Notes under the pieces: model-generated | What the model was told of the DNA's origin: nothing | Seen by the model: the letters and a program-made list of their open reading frames with translations, nothing else | Databases searched by the model: none | Shown: in pieces, positions 46,228 to 53,872 of the stretch | How the letters are laid out: every line of letters begins with the position of its first letter | Numbering within the stretch: the stretch's first letter is position 1 | Made by a program: the position numbers and the translations under genes | DNA from: Kocuria rosea | GTDB lineage: Bacteria > Actinomycetota > Actinomycetes > Actinomycetales > Micrococcaceae | Direction of reading: 5' to 3' | Length of the DNA: 64,000 nucleotides | NCBI RefSeq assembly: GCF_023715525.1 | Contig: NZ_JAMBOG010000010.1 | Location: 62,001-126,000 of the forward strand

Positions 46228-47238
46228 ATGGAGCACTCGAGCGCCGGGCGGCCGGACGCGGAGCCGTCGCGCGGGGGCGGCGGCAGGACCGGCGAGCTCG
46301 CAGCGCCGGCGAGCACCCAGGGCGGGCGGCCGCTGCGGCGGGTCGCCCACGGGGCACGGCGGTTCCGGACGCAGGCACGGCACGCCCCGCGCACCCGGCG
46401 TCGCCGCCCCCCGCGTGCGGCGGGCCACCACGCCGGGCCGCCGTCGCGGGGTCCGGCCTGGCGGGCGGCGCCCGCCTTCTGCCTCGTGCTGGTGGTGGTG
46501 CTGCACCTCGCCTCCGCGCTCGCCGACCGGGCGCTGCTGCCCGTCGCCCTCCCGCACCTGCCGGGCGCGGCGGCACCCCCGCGCGGGGTCGAGGCCTCCG
46601 ACAGGCCCCTGGGCACTCCCCCGGCCGTCACCCCGTCGGAGCGCTACCGGCTGCACCCGTCCCCCGATCCGGACCAGGCGGTGGTGGCGTACGACCCCTG
46701 CCGGCCGGTGCACTACGTCGTCCGGCCCGACCACGCACCGGAGGGCTCGGAGGAGCTCGTCGCGCAGGCCGTGACGGAGGTGTCCGCGGCGACGGGGCTG
46801 CGCTTCGTCCACGACGGACCCACCACGGAGGCACCGGGCGACCGGCGGGACACCTATCAGCCGGGCCGCTACGGCAAGCGGTGGGCGCCCGTGCTCATCG
46901 CCTGGTCGGAGCCCGGCGAGAACCCCGGCCTGGCCGGCGACGTCGTGGGGCTGGGCGGAAGCTCGTACGCGAAGGCACCCGGCGGAGCGCTCGTCTACGT
47001 CGCGGGCCAGGTGACGCTCGACGCGCCCGACATGGCGAAGATGCTGCAGCACCCCGGCGGCACCGCGCAGGTCCGCGCGATCATCATGCACGAGCTGGGG
47101 CACGTGGTCGGGCTGGACCACGTCGACGACCCCACCCAGCTCATGCACGCCGACAACGTGGGGGTGACCGGCTTCGCCGACGGCGACCGGGCCGGGCTCG
47201 CGCGGCTCGGGGCGGGGGCGTGCGTGCCGCAGCTGTGA
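46228..47238 (+). CDS. Membrane-anchored matrixin-like zinc metalloprotease
   Basis: 336 residues. A basic, Arg-rich cytoplasmic N-terminus (~75 residues) precedes one helix (APAFCLVLVVVLHLASALA). The outer part has the metzincin zinc site HELGHVVGLDH (288-298) and a following DPTQLMH Met-turn. The N-terminal YDPCRPVHYVVRPD segment is common in actinobacterial proteins of this group. Probably an extracytoplasmic protease of unknown target. Divergent from sufS. Confidence 0.85.
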   Translation: MEHSSAGRPDAEPSRGGGGRTGELAAPASTQGGRPLRRVAHGARRFRTQARHAPRTRRRRPPRAAGHHAGPPSRGPAWRAAPAFCLVLVVVLHLASALADRALLPVALPHLPGAAAPPRGVEASDRPLGTPPAVTPSERYRLHPSPDPDQAVVAYDPCRPVHYVVRPDHAPEGSEELVAQAVTEVSAATGLRFVHDGPTTEAPGDRRDTYQPGRYGKRWAPVLIAWSEPGENPGLAGDVVGLGGSSYAKAPGGALVYVAGQVTLDAPDMAKMLQHPGGTAQVRAIIMHELGHVVGLDHVDDPTQLMHADNVGVTGFADGDRAGLARLGAGACVPQL

Positions 47239-47338
47239 GACCGCGCCGGGGATCCCTCCCGTCGCCCGGCCGGGCCGCTTAGGATCAGCACACCGCCGCA
47301 CCACGTGCGCCGGCGCGGCCACCACGACGAGGAGCACG

Positions 47339-47803
47339 ATGAGCGACCCCGAGGCCTTCTTCCTGGACAAGTCCGACCCCGGTACCTGGCAGGCCCTGAA
47401 CGAGGTGGCCCGGGCCGTCCGTGCCGCCGCCGAGGACGCCGGGATCTCCCGGGCCGTGACGGAACTGGTGGGCGTGCGGATCTCGCAGCTCAACGGGTGC
47501 GCCTACTGCCTGGACCTGCACACCCGTCTGGCCGTCAAGGCGGGGGCCAGCCACCAGCAGCTGGCCGTGCTGCCCGCCTGGCGCGAGGCCGCGGTGTTCT
47601 CCGACCTGGAGCGGGCCGGGCTCGCCATCGGCGAGGCCGCCACCGTCCTGCCCCAGGACGAGTCCCGGCTCACGGAGCTCGCGGCGGCGCGGGCGGCGCT
47701 GACCGACGCGCAGTACTCCGCGCTGCAGTGGGCGGCGGTCGCGATGAACGCCTTCAACCGCGTGTCGATCCTCAGCCGCCACCCCGTCCGGCCCCGCGGC
47801 TGA
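47339..47803 (+). CDS. AhpD-like carboxymuconolactone decarboxylase family protein
   Basis: 154 residues. Redox CxxC motif in LNGCAYCLDLHTR (C54, C57, H61), the mark of the AhpD core, suggesting a peroxidase-type thiol role. ATG with GAGGAG, and a TAGGAT -10-like box at 47280. Ends INAFNRVSILSRHPV-like (here MNAFNRVSILSRHPV). Confidence 0.92.
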   Translation: MSDPEAFFLDKSDPGTWQALNEVARAVRAAAEDAGISRAVTELVGVRISQLNGCAYCLDLHTRLAVKAGASHQQLAVLPAWREAAVFSDLERAGLAIGEAATVLPQDESRLTELAAARAALTDAQYSALQWAAVAMNAFNRVSILSRHPVRPRG

Positions 47804-47884
47804 CCTGCTCCGCCGGATGCGCCCGCTCCGGAGGACCGGTCGGGGCGGGCGGGGCGCCGCGCCCGGTGTGCGAGGGTGGGGTCC

Positions 47885-48355
47885 ATGGAACGCCGCCCGC
47901 TGCACGACCGCCGCCTGACCTATCCCGAGGTCGGGGCCACGGCCGGTGCGCTGCCGCCCGGCTACCACCACCTGGTGCGGCACCGGACGGTGGGCACGGG
48001 CGAGGCGGCCTTCCGCACCGCGGCCGACCGGCTGATGACCTGGGACCTGCACCGCCGCGCCGGCATCGGCGTCGACCCGGGCACCCCGCCGGCCGCGGAC
48101 GGCACGCGGGTGCTGCTGCGGCTGGGCCGGGGACCGTTGAGGATCACGGCCGCGTGCCAGGTTGTCCACGTCCTCGACGAGCCCCGCCGGCGGGGCTTCG
48201 CCTACGGCACGCTGGACGGCCACCCCGAACGGGGCGAGGAGCGCTTCTGCCTCGAGTGGCACGACGACGACGCCGTGGTGCTCATCCTCACCGCGTTCTC
48301 CCGCCCGGCCGCCTGGTGGGCCCGCGCCGCCGCGCCGCTCGCCCGGCGGGTCTAG
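47885..48355 (+). CDS. DUF1990 family protein
   Basis: 156 residues. LTYPEVGATAGALPPGYHHL, HRTVGTG and YGTLDGHPERGEERF are typical of the DUF1990 family, whose function is unknown. ATG at 47885; an earlier in-frame GTG adds three residues. The 291 bases after it, up to the kinase gene, hold no recognised feature. Confidence 0.87.
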   Translation: MERRPLHDRRLTYPEVGATAGALPPGYHHLVRHRTVGTGEAAFRTAADRLMTWDLHRRAGIGVDPGTPPAADGTRVLLRLGRGPLRITAACQVVHVLDEPRRRGFAYGTLDGHPERGEERFCLEWHDDDAVVLILTAFSRPAAWWARAAAPLARRV

Positions 48356-48646
48356 GACCGCGTCACGCAACGCTATCTGCACGCGCTCTGACCGGCGAGC
48401 GCCGGGCCGGCAGCACTTCCCCGGCAGGCCTCCTGCCCGGTCAGATCCCGGTGCAGCTGGCCTTCCGGCCGGTCAGGCTGTCGTTCAGGACCAGGGTGGC
48501 GCCGGCGGGGGCCGCCGGCGCCCCAGCGCCCGCTCGGCCTCCGGGCGGGCGCCTCGGTGTCCAGGGCGCTCCCGGTCTTCCCCGGTGCTCACCGGCGCCC
48601 GCCGTGGTGCGGCACCGGGTCCGCCGCGCACCCCGTGGGGGCCGGC

Positions 48647-49327
48647 CTAGGCGTACACGATGACCAGGTCCGCGCGTGCCAGGGAGGCCTCGACGAGCTC
48701 GGCGTTGCGCTGGTCGGAGCCCAGCGCCCGGCGACGTGCCGTGGCGGGGTCGTCCTTGAACCGGACGTGCCGCGCGATCAGCCGTTCCAGCCGCGTCGCC
48801 TCCGGGACCTCCACGTACCAGGCCTCGTCCAGCAGGGGCCGCACCGCCGACCAGGGCGGGGTGTCGAGCAGGAGGTAGTTGCCCTCGGTGACGACCACGC
48901 GGACCGCGGGGTCCACCTCGACGGCGGCGGCGACGGGGTCGTCGAGCTCCCGGCGGAACTCCGGGGCGTAGACGGTCTCCCCGTCGGCGCGCCTGAGGCG
49001 CTCCAGCAGGGCGAGGTAGCCGGGGGCGTCGAACGTGTCAGGGGCGCCCTTGCTCCCGGCCCGCCCCCGGCGCTCGATCGTCGTCTGCGCCAGGTGGTAG
49101 CCGTCCATGGGCACGAGGGCGACCTGTCCGGGAAGGTGCCGTTGCGCCTCGTCCGCCACCGCCTGGGCGACCGTGGACTTGCCGGCGCCCGGGGCTCCGG
49201 CGATCCCGATGAGGACGCGCTCCCGCCCCTCCAGCAGAGCCGCGATCCGCGGCCACAGCCGCCGGCCGGCCGCGCCCTCCCCCCAGTGGACCGGCGGAGG
49301 GCCGGGCACCGGGTCCTGAGACACCAT
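48647..49327 (-). CDS. P-loop nucleoside/nucleotide kinase-like protein
   Basis: 226 residues. Walker A GAPGAGKST (44-52), VPMDGYHLAQTTIERRG, and RHVRFKDDPATARRR near the end. This is the uridine kinase/phosphoribulokinase-like family, sometimes named fructose-transport kinase or pantothenate kinase-like. The substrate cannot be fixed. ATG at 49327. Confidence 0.88.
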   Translation of the reverse strand: MVSQDPVPGPPPVHWGEGAAGRRLWPRIAALLEGRERVLIGIAGAPGAGKSTVAQAVADEAQRHLPGQVALVPMDGYHLAQTTIERRGRAGSKGAPDTFDAPGYLALLERLRRADGETVYAPEFRRELDDPVAAAVEVDPAVRVVVTEGNYLLLDTPPWSAVRPLLDEAWYVEVPEATRLERLIARHVRFKDDPATARRRALGSDQRNAELVEASLARADLVIVYA

Positions 49328-49410
49328 GGTCGTGCTCGTCTCCGTCCTGTGCCGCTCCGCGACCGTTCCCGGGCACGATGATAGCGGCCGGGGCGGGCAG
49401 GGGCGTGCCG

Positions 49411-49551
49411 TCGCGCGTGGACCACCTCGGCGTGGAGGTCCAGAGCACCGACCTCGTGGACACGGCCGCGCAGCGCCTGGCCGGCGCCGGGCGGGTCCCC
49501 GGCCCCGGCGCCGGGCCGTGGGAGGTCTGCACCGCCACGGCCGACGCCCGC
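49411..49551 (+). pseudogene. ArsI/CadI-like glyoxalase remnant
   Basis: About 47 codons inside an uncharacterised frame (49378-49761) match the second half of ArsI/CadI-type VOC proteins: DHLGVEVQSTDLVDTAAQRL, then GAGPWEVCTATADA. The N-terminal half is missing, and about 20 residues containing the metal-binding CC motif (CCYAxQDKVWV in relatives) are deleted in frame. The remaining 49328-49773 region holds no other gene. Confidence 0.7.
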
Positions 49552-49773
49552 CGCGCAGCGCCCCGCCGGCTGAGCCGCGAGCCGGCCTCCGGGACGTCCC
49601 GGGGACCGGGCCGTCGGCCCCGGGGAGAACGGCCGACGGCCCTACCCGTCGGTTACGGAAATACGCGGTGGCTACGCGAGAGAATCCTTGCCGGTCGGGG
49701 CGCCGCTTCCCTACCGTGGGGACGGGCCGAAGGACGGCCTGAGGTTCTCAGCATGCGATGAAGGATGCTCCCT

Positions 49774-50121
49774 ATGGACCACAAGCTCTCCGTGCTCGTC
49801 CAGGTCGATCTCCACGGCGCCTACGTGCGCCTGGTCGTCACCGGGTGCCTCACCGAGGCCAACCAGCACGCCCTGCACCCGGTGGTGGCCCGGGCCCGGA
49901 CCCTGATCCCCCCGGTGACGGTCACCGTCGACCTCACCTGCGCCGACCACGTGGAGGCCGGCGCGGTGGACCTGCTGCGCTGGGCCGTCGACCACGACGA
50001 GGCGGCCCCTGCCGCCGGCCCGGTGGAGGTGGTCCTGCCCGCCGAGCTGCCCGAGCACCGGCCCGTGGCCGCCCTGGGATCGCGCTTCCACCCCGGACCG
50101 GCCCTGCGGAGATCGGCCTGA
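49774..50121 (+). CDS. STAS-like small protein
   Basis: 115 residues. The pattern VRLVVTGCLTEANQHALHPV followed by VTVDLTCADHVEAGAVDLLR resembles the STAS/anti-sigma-antagonist fold, where the conserved Ser would be; here the equivalent looks like Ala/Glu, so phospho-switching is doubtful. ATG with AAGGA at spacing eight; an earlier ATG at 49765 is less well placed. No anti-sigma partner is nearby. Confidence 0.6.
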   Translation: MDHKLSVLVQVDLHGAYVRLVVTGCLTEANQHALHPVVARARTLIPPVTVTVDLTCADHVEAGAVDLLRWAVDHDEAAPAAGPVEVVLPAELPEHRPVAALGSRFHPGPALRRSA

Positions 50122-50169
50122 GCCGCCTCGATCGGGCCTCGCGGCCGGAGGGCTGCGCTCGAGCCCGCT

Positions 50170-50202
50170 GACCGGCCCGCCCAGCTCATGGGCGGGCCGG
50201 TC
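50170..50202. terminator. 14-bp perfect hairpin between convergent genes
   Basis: GACCGGCCCGCCCA pairs with TGGGCGGGCCGGTC around GCTCA. The right arm overlaps the last codons of the DUF2071 gene. Serves the STAS-like and DUF2071 genes. No T tract. Confidence 0.7.
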
Positions 50203-50980
50203 GGCGCGCTCCGCTCGGGCCGTTGCCGGGCAGCGAGGCCTGCACCCTCCGGGGTCCGCCGAACAGGCTGCGCACCCCGGAGGAGTACAGCACCGATTCG
50301 GGCGGTCCCCCGACGCCGAGGCCGGCCGCCGCCAGCAGCCCGTCGTCGAGGTGGGTCAGGGCGGCGGGGTGCAGCGGCCACGGCCGGTGGGAGACGGGCA
50401 GGAGGACCGTGCCCCCGGGACCCCGGGTGTGCATCCCGAACCGTGCGGTGAGCAGGAGGGACAGCTCGTCGTCGGCCTGCGCGGTGCGGTCGGGGCGGAC
50501 CGCGAACGTCGTGCCGGTCCGCCCGCCGCGGCGTGCCACCTCGTAGCCGTAGCAGGGCGCGGGCCCGTCCGTGGCGGTGGCCCGGCACCGGGACCACACG
50601 TAGGGGATGCCGCAGGCCCGGGCCGCCAGCACGACGGGGAGCCGGGAGGCGTCCAGGGACAGGAACACCACCCCGCGTGAGCCGTCCGCCGCCCGCGAGT
50701 ACAGGCGCACGTTAACCTCGGCGAAGGACCCGAGCCAGGGCATCGGCAGGACCGCCCCGAGCCGCACCTTCTGCATGCGGAACCCGACCAGCCCCACCCA
50801 GGCGGAGCCGTGGAAGACATCGGGCTCCACGCCGGGCGGCAGGTGCGGGGCGGTCACGGACGCGGGCACGCGCCAGTGCAGGAAGACCGCGTCGGACCAC
50901 GACTGCTCCATGAGGTACGGCCGGGGCAGCACCGGCCCGGCCGGCCACGGATCGCCGTCCCCGGACCGATGCCCCTCCAT
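50186..50980 (-). CDS. DUF2071 (YqjF-like) family protein
   Basis: 264 residues. MEQSWSDAVFLHWRVP, HLPPGVEPDVFHGSAWVGL, FAEVNVRLYSR and the C-terminal half of the acetoacetate-decarboxylase-like fold are typical of this family. Function unknown. ATG start; the terminal segment after VLYSSGV is basic and disordered. Confidence 0.87.
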   Translation of the reverse strand: MEGHRSGDGDPWPAGPVLPRPYLMEQSWSDAVFLHWRVPASVTAPHLPPGVEPDVFHGSAWVGLVGFRMQKVRLGAVLPMPWLGSFAEVNVRLYSRAADGSRGVVFLSLDASRLPVVLAARACGIPYVWSRCRATATDGPAPCYGYEVARRGGRTGTTFAVRPDRTAQADDELSLLLTARFGMHTRGPGGTVLLPVSHRPWPLHPAALTHLDDGLLAAAGLGVGGPPESVLYSSGVRSLFGGPRRVQASLPGNGPSGARRPARP

Positions 50981-51268
50981 GGCGCCAACCTAGCAATCGG
51001 CGCGGACGGCGGGCCAGGCGCCGGACAGGAGAAAAGCCGGGAGGGCCCCGGCTCTTCCCTTGAGGTGGTATGCCTTTCCCCCTCCCCCCGAGCATCTCCC
51101 CGCGCGCCCGCCGAGGCCAGAGGGCCGCGGCGTGTGTGTCGATCTGTGTCGGGATCCTCTGGCTGCGAGCCGGGCGGACGCCGGCCCGCGGCCTCGGGTC
51201 CTCCGGGGCACCGCTCCGGACGCCGGCACCGCGTTCCCCGCAGCTCCCCGACCCCGCAAGGACCTCCC

Positions 51269-52150
51269 GTGCTCCGCCACGCCTCCCTCACCGCCGCGCC
51301 CCTCGCATCCGGCCGGCTCCTGGCCGGATGCGCCGACGGCTCCCCGGAGACCGGCACCGGGGCGGCCGAGTGGTACCTGGAGCAGATGACCGAGCACCAC
51401 GAGGGGGCCATCGACATGGCCCGGGACGAGGGGGAGGCCGGCCAGAACCCCCAGGCCGTCGAGATGGCCCGCAGCATCGCCGAGGACCGGCAGGCGCAGA
51501 CCCAGGAGATGGACCGCCTGGCGCAGGAGCTGCCGGACCAGCCCTGGTCCTCGGGCACCGCCCCCGCAGCCGCGGGGCCGGTGCTCACGCCCGGGCCGCG
51601 GCGTCGATGGCCCTGGCCAGGTCCAGGGTGCGCGACCACATGGGCCAGTGCCCGGTGGGCAGGTCCACGTACTCGACGGGCAGCCGGGACAGTTCGCTCG
51701 CCACCGGGTGGCCCTCCGCGGCCAGCTCGCGGATCGTCGCCGCCGGGAAGCTGGAGCAGATCACGGTGGTCGGCACCTCGTAGCGCCGGTCGTCGTGCAG
51801 CGCCAGCGGCTGCCGGGTGGGGCCGGCGGGATGGGGAACGGCCCGGGACCGGAAGCGCTGCAGCGCGGCCTGGTCCAGGCCGGCGAGGCTGCTGCCCTCG
51901 GCCTCCAGCTGCGCCCACCCGGGCAGCGGCAGCTCCACCACCGCCGGGTCCAGGTCGGGACGGACCGCGGCGCCGTCCGGCAGGGGCCCGGAGTCGACGT
52001 AGACGAGACGGTCGATCCGCTCCGGCGCCCGGTCCGCGGCGGCGTAGGCCACGGGCCCGGCCCCGCTGTGCGCCACCAGCACGGTGCGCTCCTCGTCGTC
52101 GCCCGCCCCCACGGCCCGGACGACCGCGTCCACGTGGTCCCCCAGGGTGA
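51269..52150 (+). pseudogene. DUF305 lipoprotein remnant with lost stop
   Basis: GTG at 51269 has AAGGA at spacing six. The frame begins with a damaged lipoprotein signal (hydrophobic core broken by Pro and Arg, then RLLAGCAD) and passes straight to the second half of a DUF305 domain (LEQMTEHHEGAIDMARDEGE). The first half of the domain is missing. Homology ends near 51540, but no stop follows; the frame runs another ~600 bases antisense through the convergent hydrolase gene to TGA at 52148. I see no stop in the other frames near 51580 that a simple frameshift would restore. Confidence 0.7.
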
Positions 52151-52307
52151 TCGACGACCGGTCGGTCCCGGGGGACTCCAGGCCGGGCAGGGTCAGGGCC
52201 GTGGCACGGTGACCGCGGCGCTCCAGCTCGTCGGCCACGGCCTCCCAGGCCCATCCGCCGAGCCAGAACCCCGGGACCAGAACGATGCGGCTGCCCATGG
52301 CCTCCAT
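51585..52307 (-). CDS. Alpha/beta hydrolase
   Basis: 240 residues. IVLVPGFWLGGWAWEAVADE oxyanion region, nucleophile Ser81 in VLVAHSGAGPVAYAA, and catalytic His in LPTGHWPMWSRT. A general esterase-type fold like salicylate-esterase relatives; the substrate is unknown. ATG at 52307 is used; a second ATG at 52298 follows GGAGG too closely. Convergent with, and overlapped by, the DUF305 remnant. Confidence 0.88.
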   Translation of the reverse strand: MEAMGSRIVLVPGFWLGGWAWEAVADELERRGHRATALTLPGLESPGTDRSSITLGDHVDAVVRAVGAGDDEERTVLVAHSGAGPVAYAAADRAPERIDRLVYVDSGPLPDGAAVRPDLDPAVVELPLPGWAQLEAEGSSLAGLDQAALQRFRSRAVPHPAGPTRQPLALHDDRRYEVPTTVICSSFPAATIRELAAEGHPVASELSRLPVEYVDLPTGHWPMWSRTLDLARAIDAAARA

Positions 52308-52395
52308 GCTGGGGAAGGCCGCGGAGCGGATCAAGGCGGCGGGGAGTGTGACGGCGGCCGCCGTCGTGCCGGCCGGGGCTGGGCGCCACGGACCC

Positions 52396-52425
52396 TTGAT
52401 TGGCAACCAATATGTTGCCTATGAT
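52396..52425 (+). promoter_or_regulatory. ArsR-type promoter with operator in the spacer
   Basis: TTGATT (-35, 52396) and TATGAT (-10, 52420) are 18 bases apart. The whole spacer is the perfect inverted repeat GGCAAC-CAATAT-GTTGCC. The GTG of the regulator starts six bases after the -10, so the transcript is probably leaderless and autorepressed. Confidence 0.75.
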
Positions 52426-52431
52426 GCAGGA

Positions 52432-52725
52432 GTGGACTCGATCTTCCAGGCGCTGGCGCACCCCGCGCGGCGGATCCTCGTGGAGGAGCTGGCCGGGCGC
52501 AACGACCAGACCCTGTTCGAGCTCACCGTCCGCCTGATCAACAACCACGGCCTGGCGATGACGCGCCAGGCCGTCACCAAGCACCTGGCCGTCCTGCGCG
52601 AGGCCGGCCTGGTGACCACCACCACCAGGGGCCGCACCACGGTCCACCACCTGGACACCGCGCCCCTGACCACCGCCCGGAAGTGGCTCGACGCCCTCCC
52701 GCCCACCTCGGAGGACCCCGCATGA
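52432..52725 (+). CDS. ArsR/SdpR-like winged-helix regulator
   Basis: 97 residues. HTH with IFQALAHPARRILVEELAGR, and recognition helix in MTRQAVTKHLAVLREAGLV. No metal-binding cysteines, so it probably senses a small molecule or partner protein rather than a metal. GTG is the first base region after the -10, suggesting a leaderless mRNA. Overlaps the VOC gene (ATGA). Divergent from the hydrolase gene. Confidence 0.9.
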   Translation: MDSIFQALAHPARRILVEELAGRNDQTLFELTVRLINNHGLAMTRQAVTKHLAVLREAGLVTTTTRGRTTVHHLDTAPLTTARKWLDALPPTSEDPA

Positions 52726-53132
52726 TCATCACCACCGCCAGCGTCTTCGTGGACGACCAGCAGAAGGCACTGGACTTCTACACCACCAAGCTCGGCTTCC
52801 AGCTCAAGACCGACCTGCCCGCCGGGCCGTTCCGCTGGCTGACCGTCGTCTCGCCGTCGGCCCCGGACGGGGTGGAGCTGCTGCTGGAGCCCTCCGAGCA
52901 CCCGGCCGTCGGCCCGTTCAAGGAGGCCCTGGTGGCCGACGGCATCCCGTTCACCAGCTTCGGCGTCGAGGACGTCCGGGCCGAGTACGAGCGGCTGACC
53001 GGTCTGGGCGTGCGCTTCGTGCAGGAGCCGGCGTCGATGGGCCCGGTGACGACCGCGGTGCTCGACGACACGTGCGGCAACCTGATCCAGATCGCCGCCA
53101 TGGACGAGCCGGAGCCGAACGCCCCGGCATGA
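52722..53132 (+). CDS. VOC (glyoxalase) family protein
   Basis: 136 residues. VFVDDQQKALDFYTTKLGF and DDTCGNLIQIAAMDEPEP are the paired-repeat ends of a VOC domain. GGAGG precedes the ATG, which overlaps the ArsR stop. Probably the target that the ArsR-like protein controls; the substrate is unknown. Confidence 0.92.
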   Translation: MIITTASVFVDDQQKALDFYTTKLGFQLKTDLPAGPFRWLTVVSPSAPDGVELLLEPSEHPAVGPFKEALVADGIPFTSFGVEDVRAEYERLTGLGVRFVQEPASMGPVTTAVLDDTCGNLIQIAAMDEPEPNAPA

Positions 53133-53273
53133 GCCCGGGGCCGGACGCCCCGCTCCCACAGCGTGCTTACCGGCGGCAACAATCGGCCAAAAACCCGCCT
53201 CGCCTGCGAGAACGTTGTGCCGGGTGCGCCCGGGCACCAGCATGAGGAGCAGGGGGGTGCCACGGCGCCCCCG

Positions 53274-53313
53274 GGGACGAGTGCGCACCGCCCTGACGGC
53301 GCGCACTCGTCCC
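53274..53313 (+). terminator. 13-bp perfect hairpin after the VOC gene
   Basis: GGGACGAGTGCGC pairs with GCGCACTCGTCCC around a 14-base loop. It lies 20 bases before the next GTG, so attenuation of the following gene is also possible. Confidence 0.55.
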
Positions 53314-53332
53314 GCTCGGGGGAGGGTCCACG

Positions 53333-53713
53333 GTGACGGGCAGAGCACCGGTGGACGAGCGCGGCAGGGGGTACGGCATGAGCATGTGGTCGGTGGAGGT
53401 CACCGTGCGGACGACCCGCCGCGTGGACGGGCCCACGGTGGCGGCCGTGCTGGCTGACGCCACGGCCTGCCGGGCGGTCCTGAGCAGTCCCGGCGTGCCG
53501 GGGGCCTCCGTGCTGCTGTGCGTGGAGGCCCCCACCGGCGCGGGCGCCTACAGCGCCGCCCTGGTCCTGCTGATCGCCGACGTGCTGCCGCGGCTGGAGG
53601 GGGCGACCCTGATCGACGTGCGGATCACCACCGGCGAGCAGCCGGCTCCCCGCACGGACGGTGCCGGTTCGGCGGCCTCCGCCGCGGGACGGAGCGGCGC
53701 TCCCCCGGCCTGA
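53333..53713 (+). CDS. Hypothetical protein
   Basis: 126 residues from GTG with GGAGG at spacing seven; ATG at 53378 (SMWSVEVTVRTTRRV) is an alternative. The middle part (PTVAAVLADATACRAVLSSP, YSAALVLLIADVLPRL) is alpha/beta-like with one weakly hydrophobic stretch. The last 25 residues are low-complexity. No family is recognised. Confidence 0.55.
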   Translation: MTGRAPVDERGRGYGMSMWSVEVTVRTTRRVDGPTVAAVLADATACRAVLSSPGVPGASVLLCVEAPTGAGAYSAALVLLIADVLPRLEGATLIDVRITTGEQPAPRTDGAGSAASAAGRSGAPPA

Positions 53714-53872
53714 TCCTGGGTTCCCTCCGCATCCCGGGTCCCATCCGCTGCTGCGGCGCGGAGTACGACGGGAGGAACCGTCCGGCGAGGACGTGCCCGG
53801 CACACGCGCGGCGCGAAATGCGGGAGGATGCACCCAGGTGCGGTGCCCAGTCGCCGCAGGAACGAGGTCCCG

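Noticed and set aside
48356-48646. Short minus-strand peptide (ATLVLNDSLTGRKASCTG) as a gene remnant
   Set aside because: It has no convincing start, no recognisable family and lies in otherwise non-coding DNA.
53157-53225. AT-richer patch as a replication or transfer origin
   Set aside because: No DnaA boxes, iterons or partition genes are nearby.
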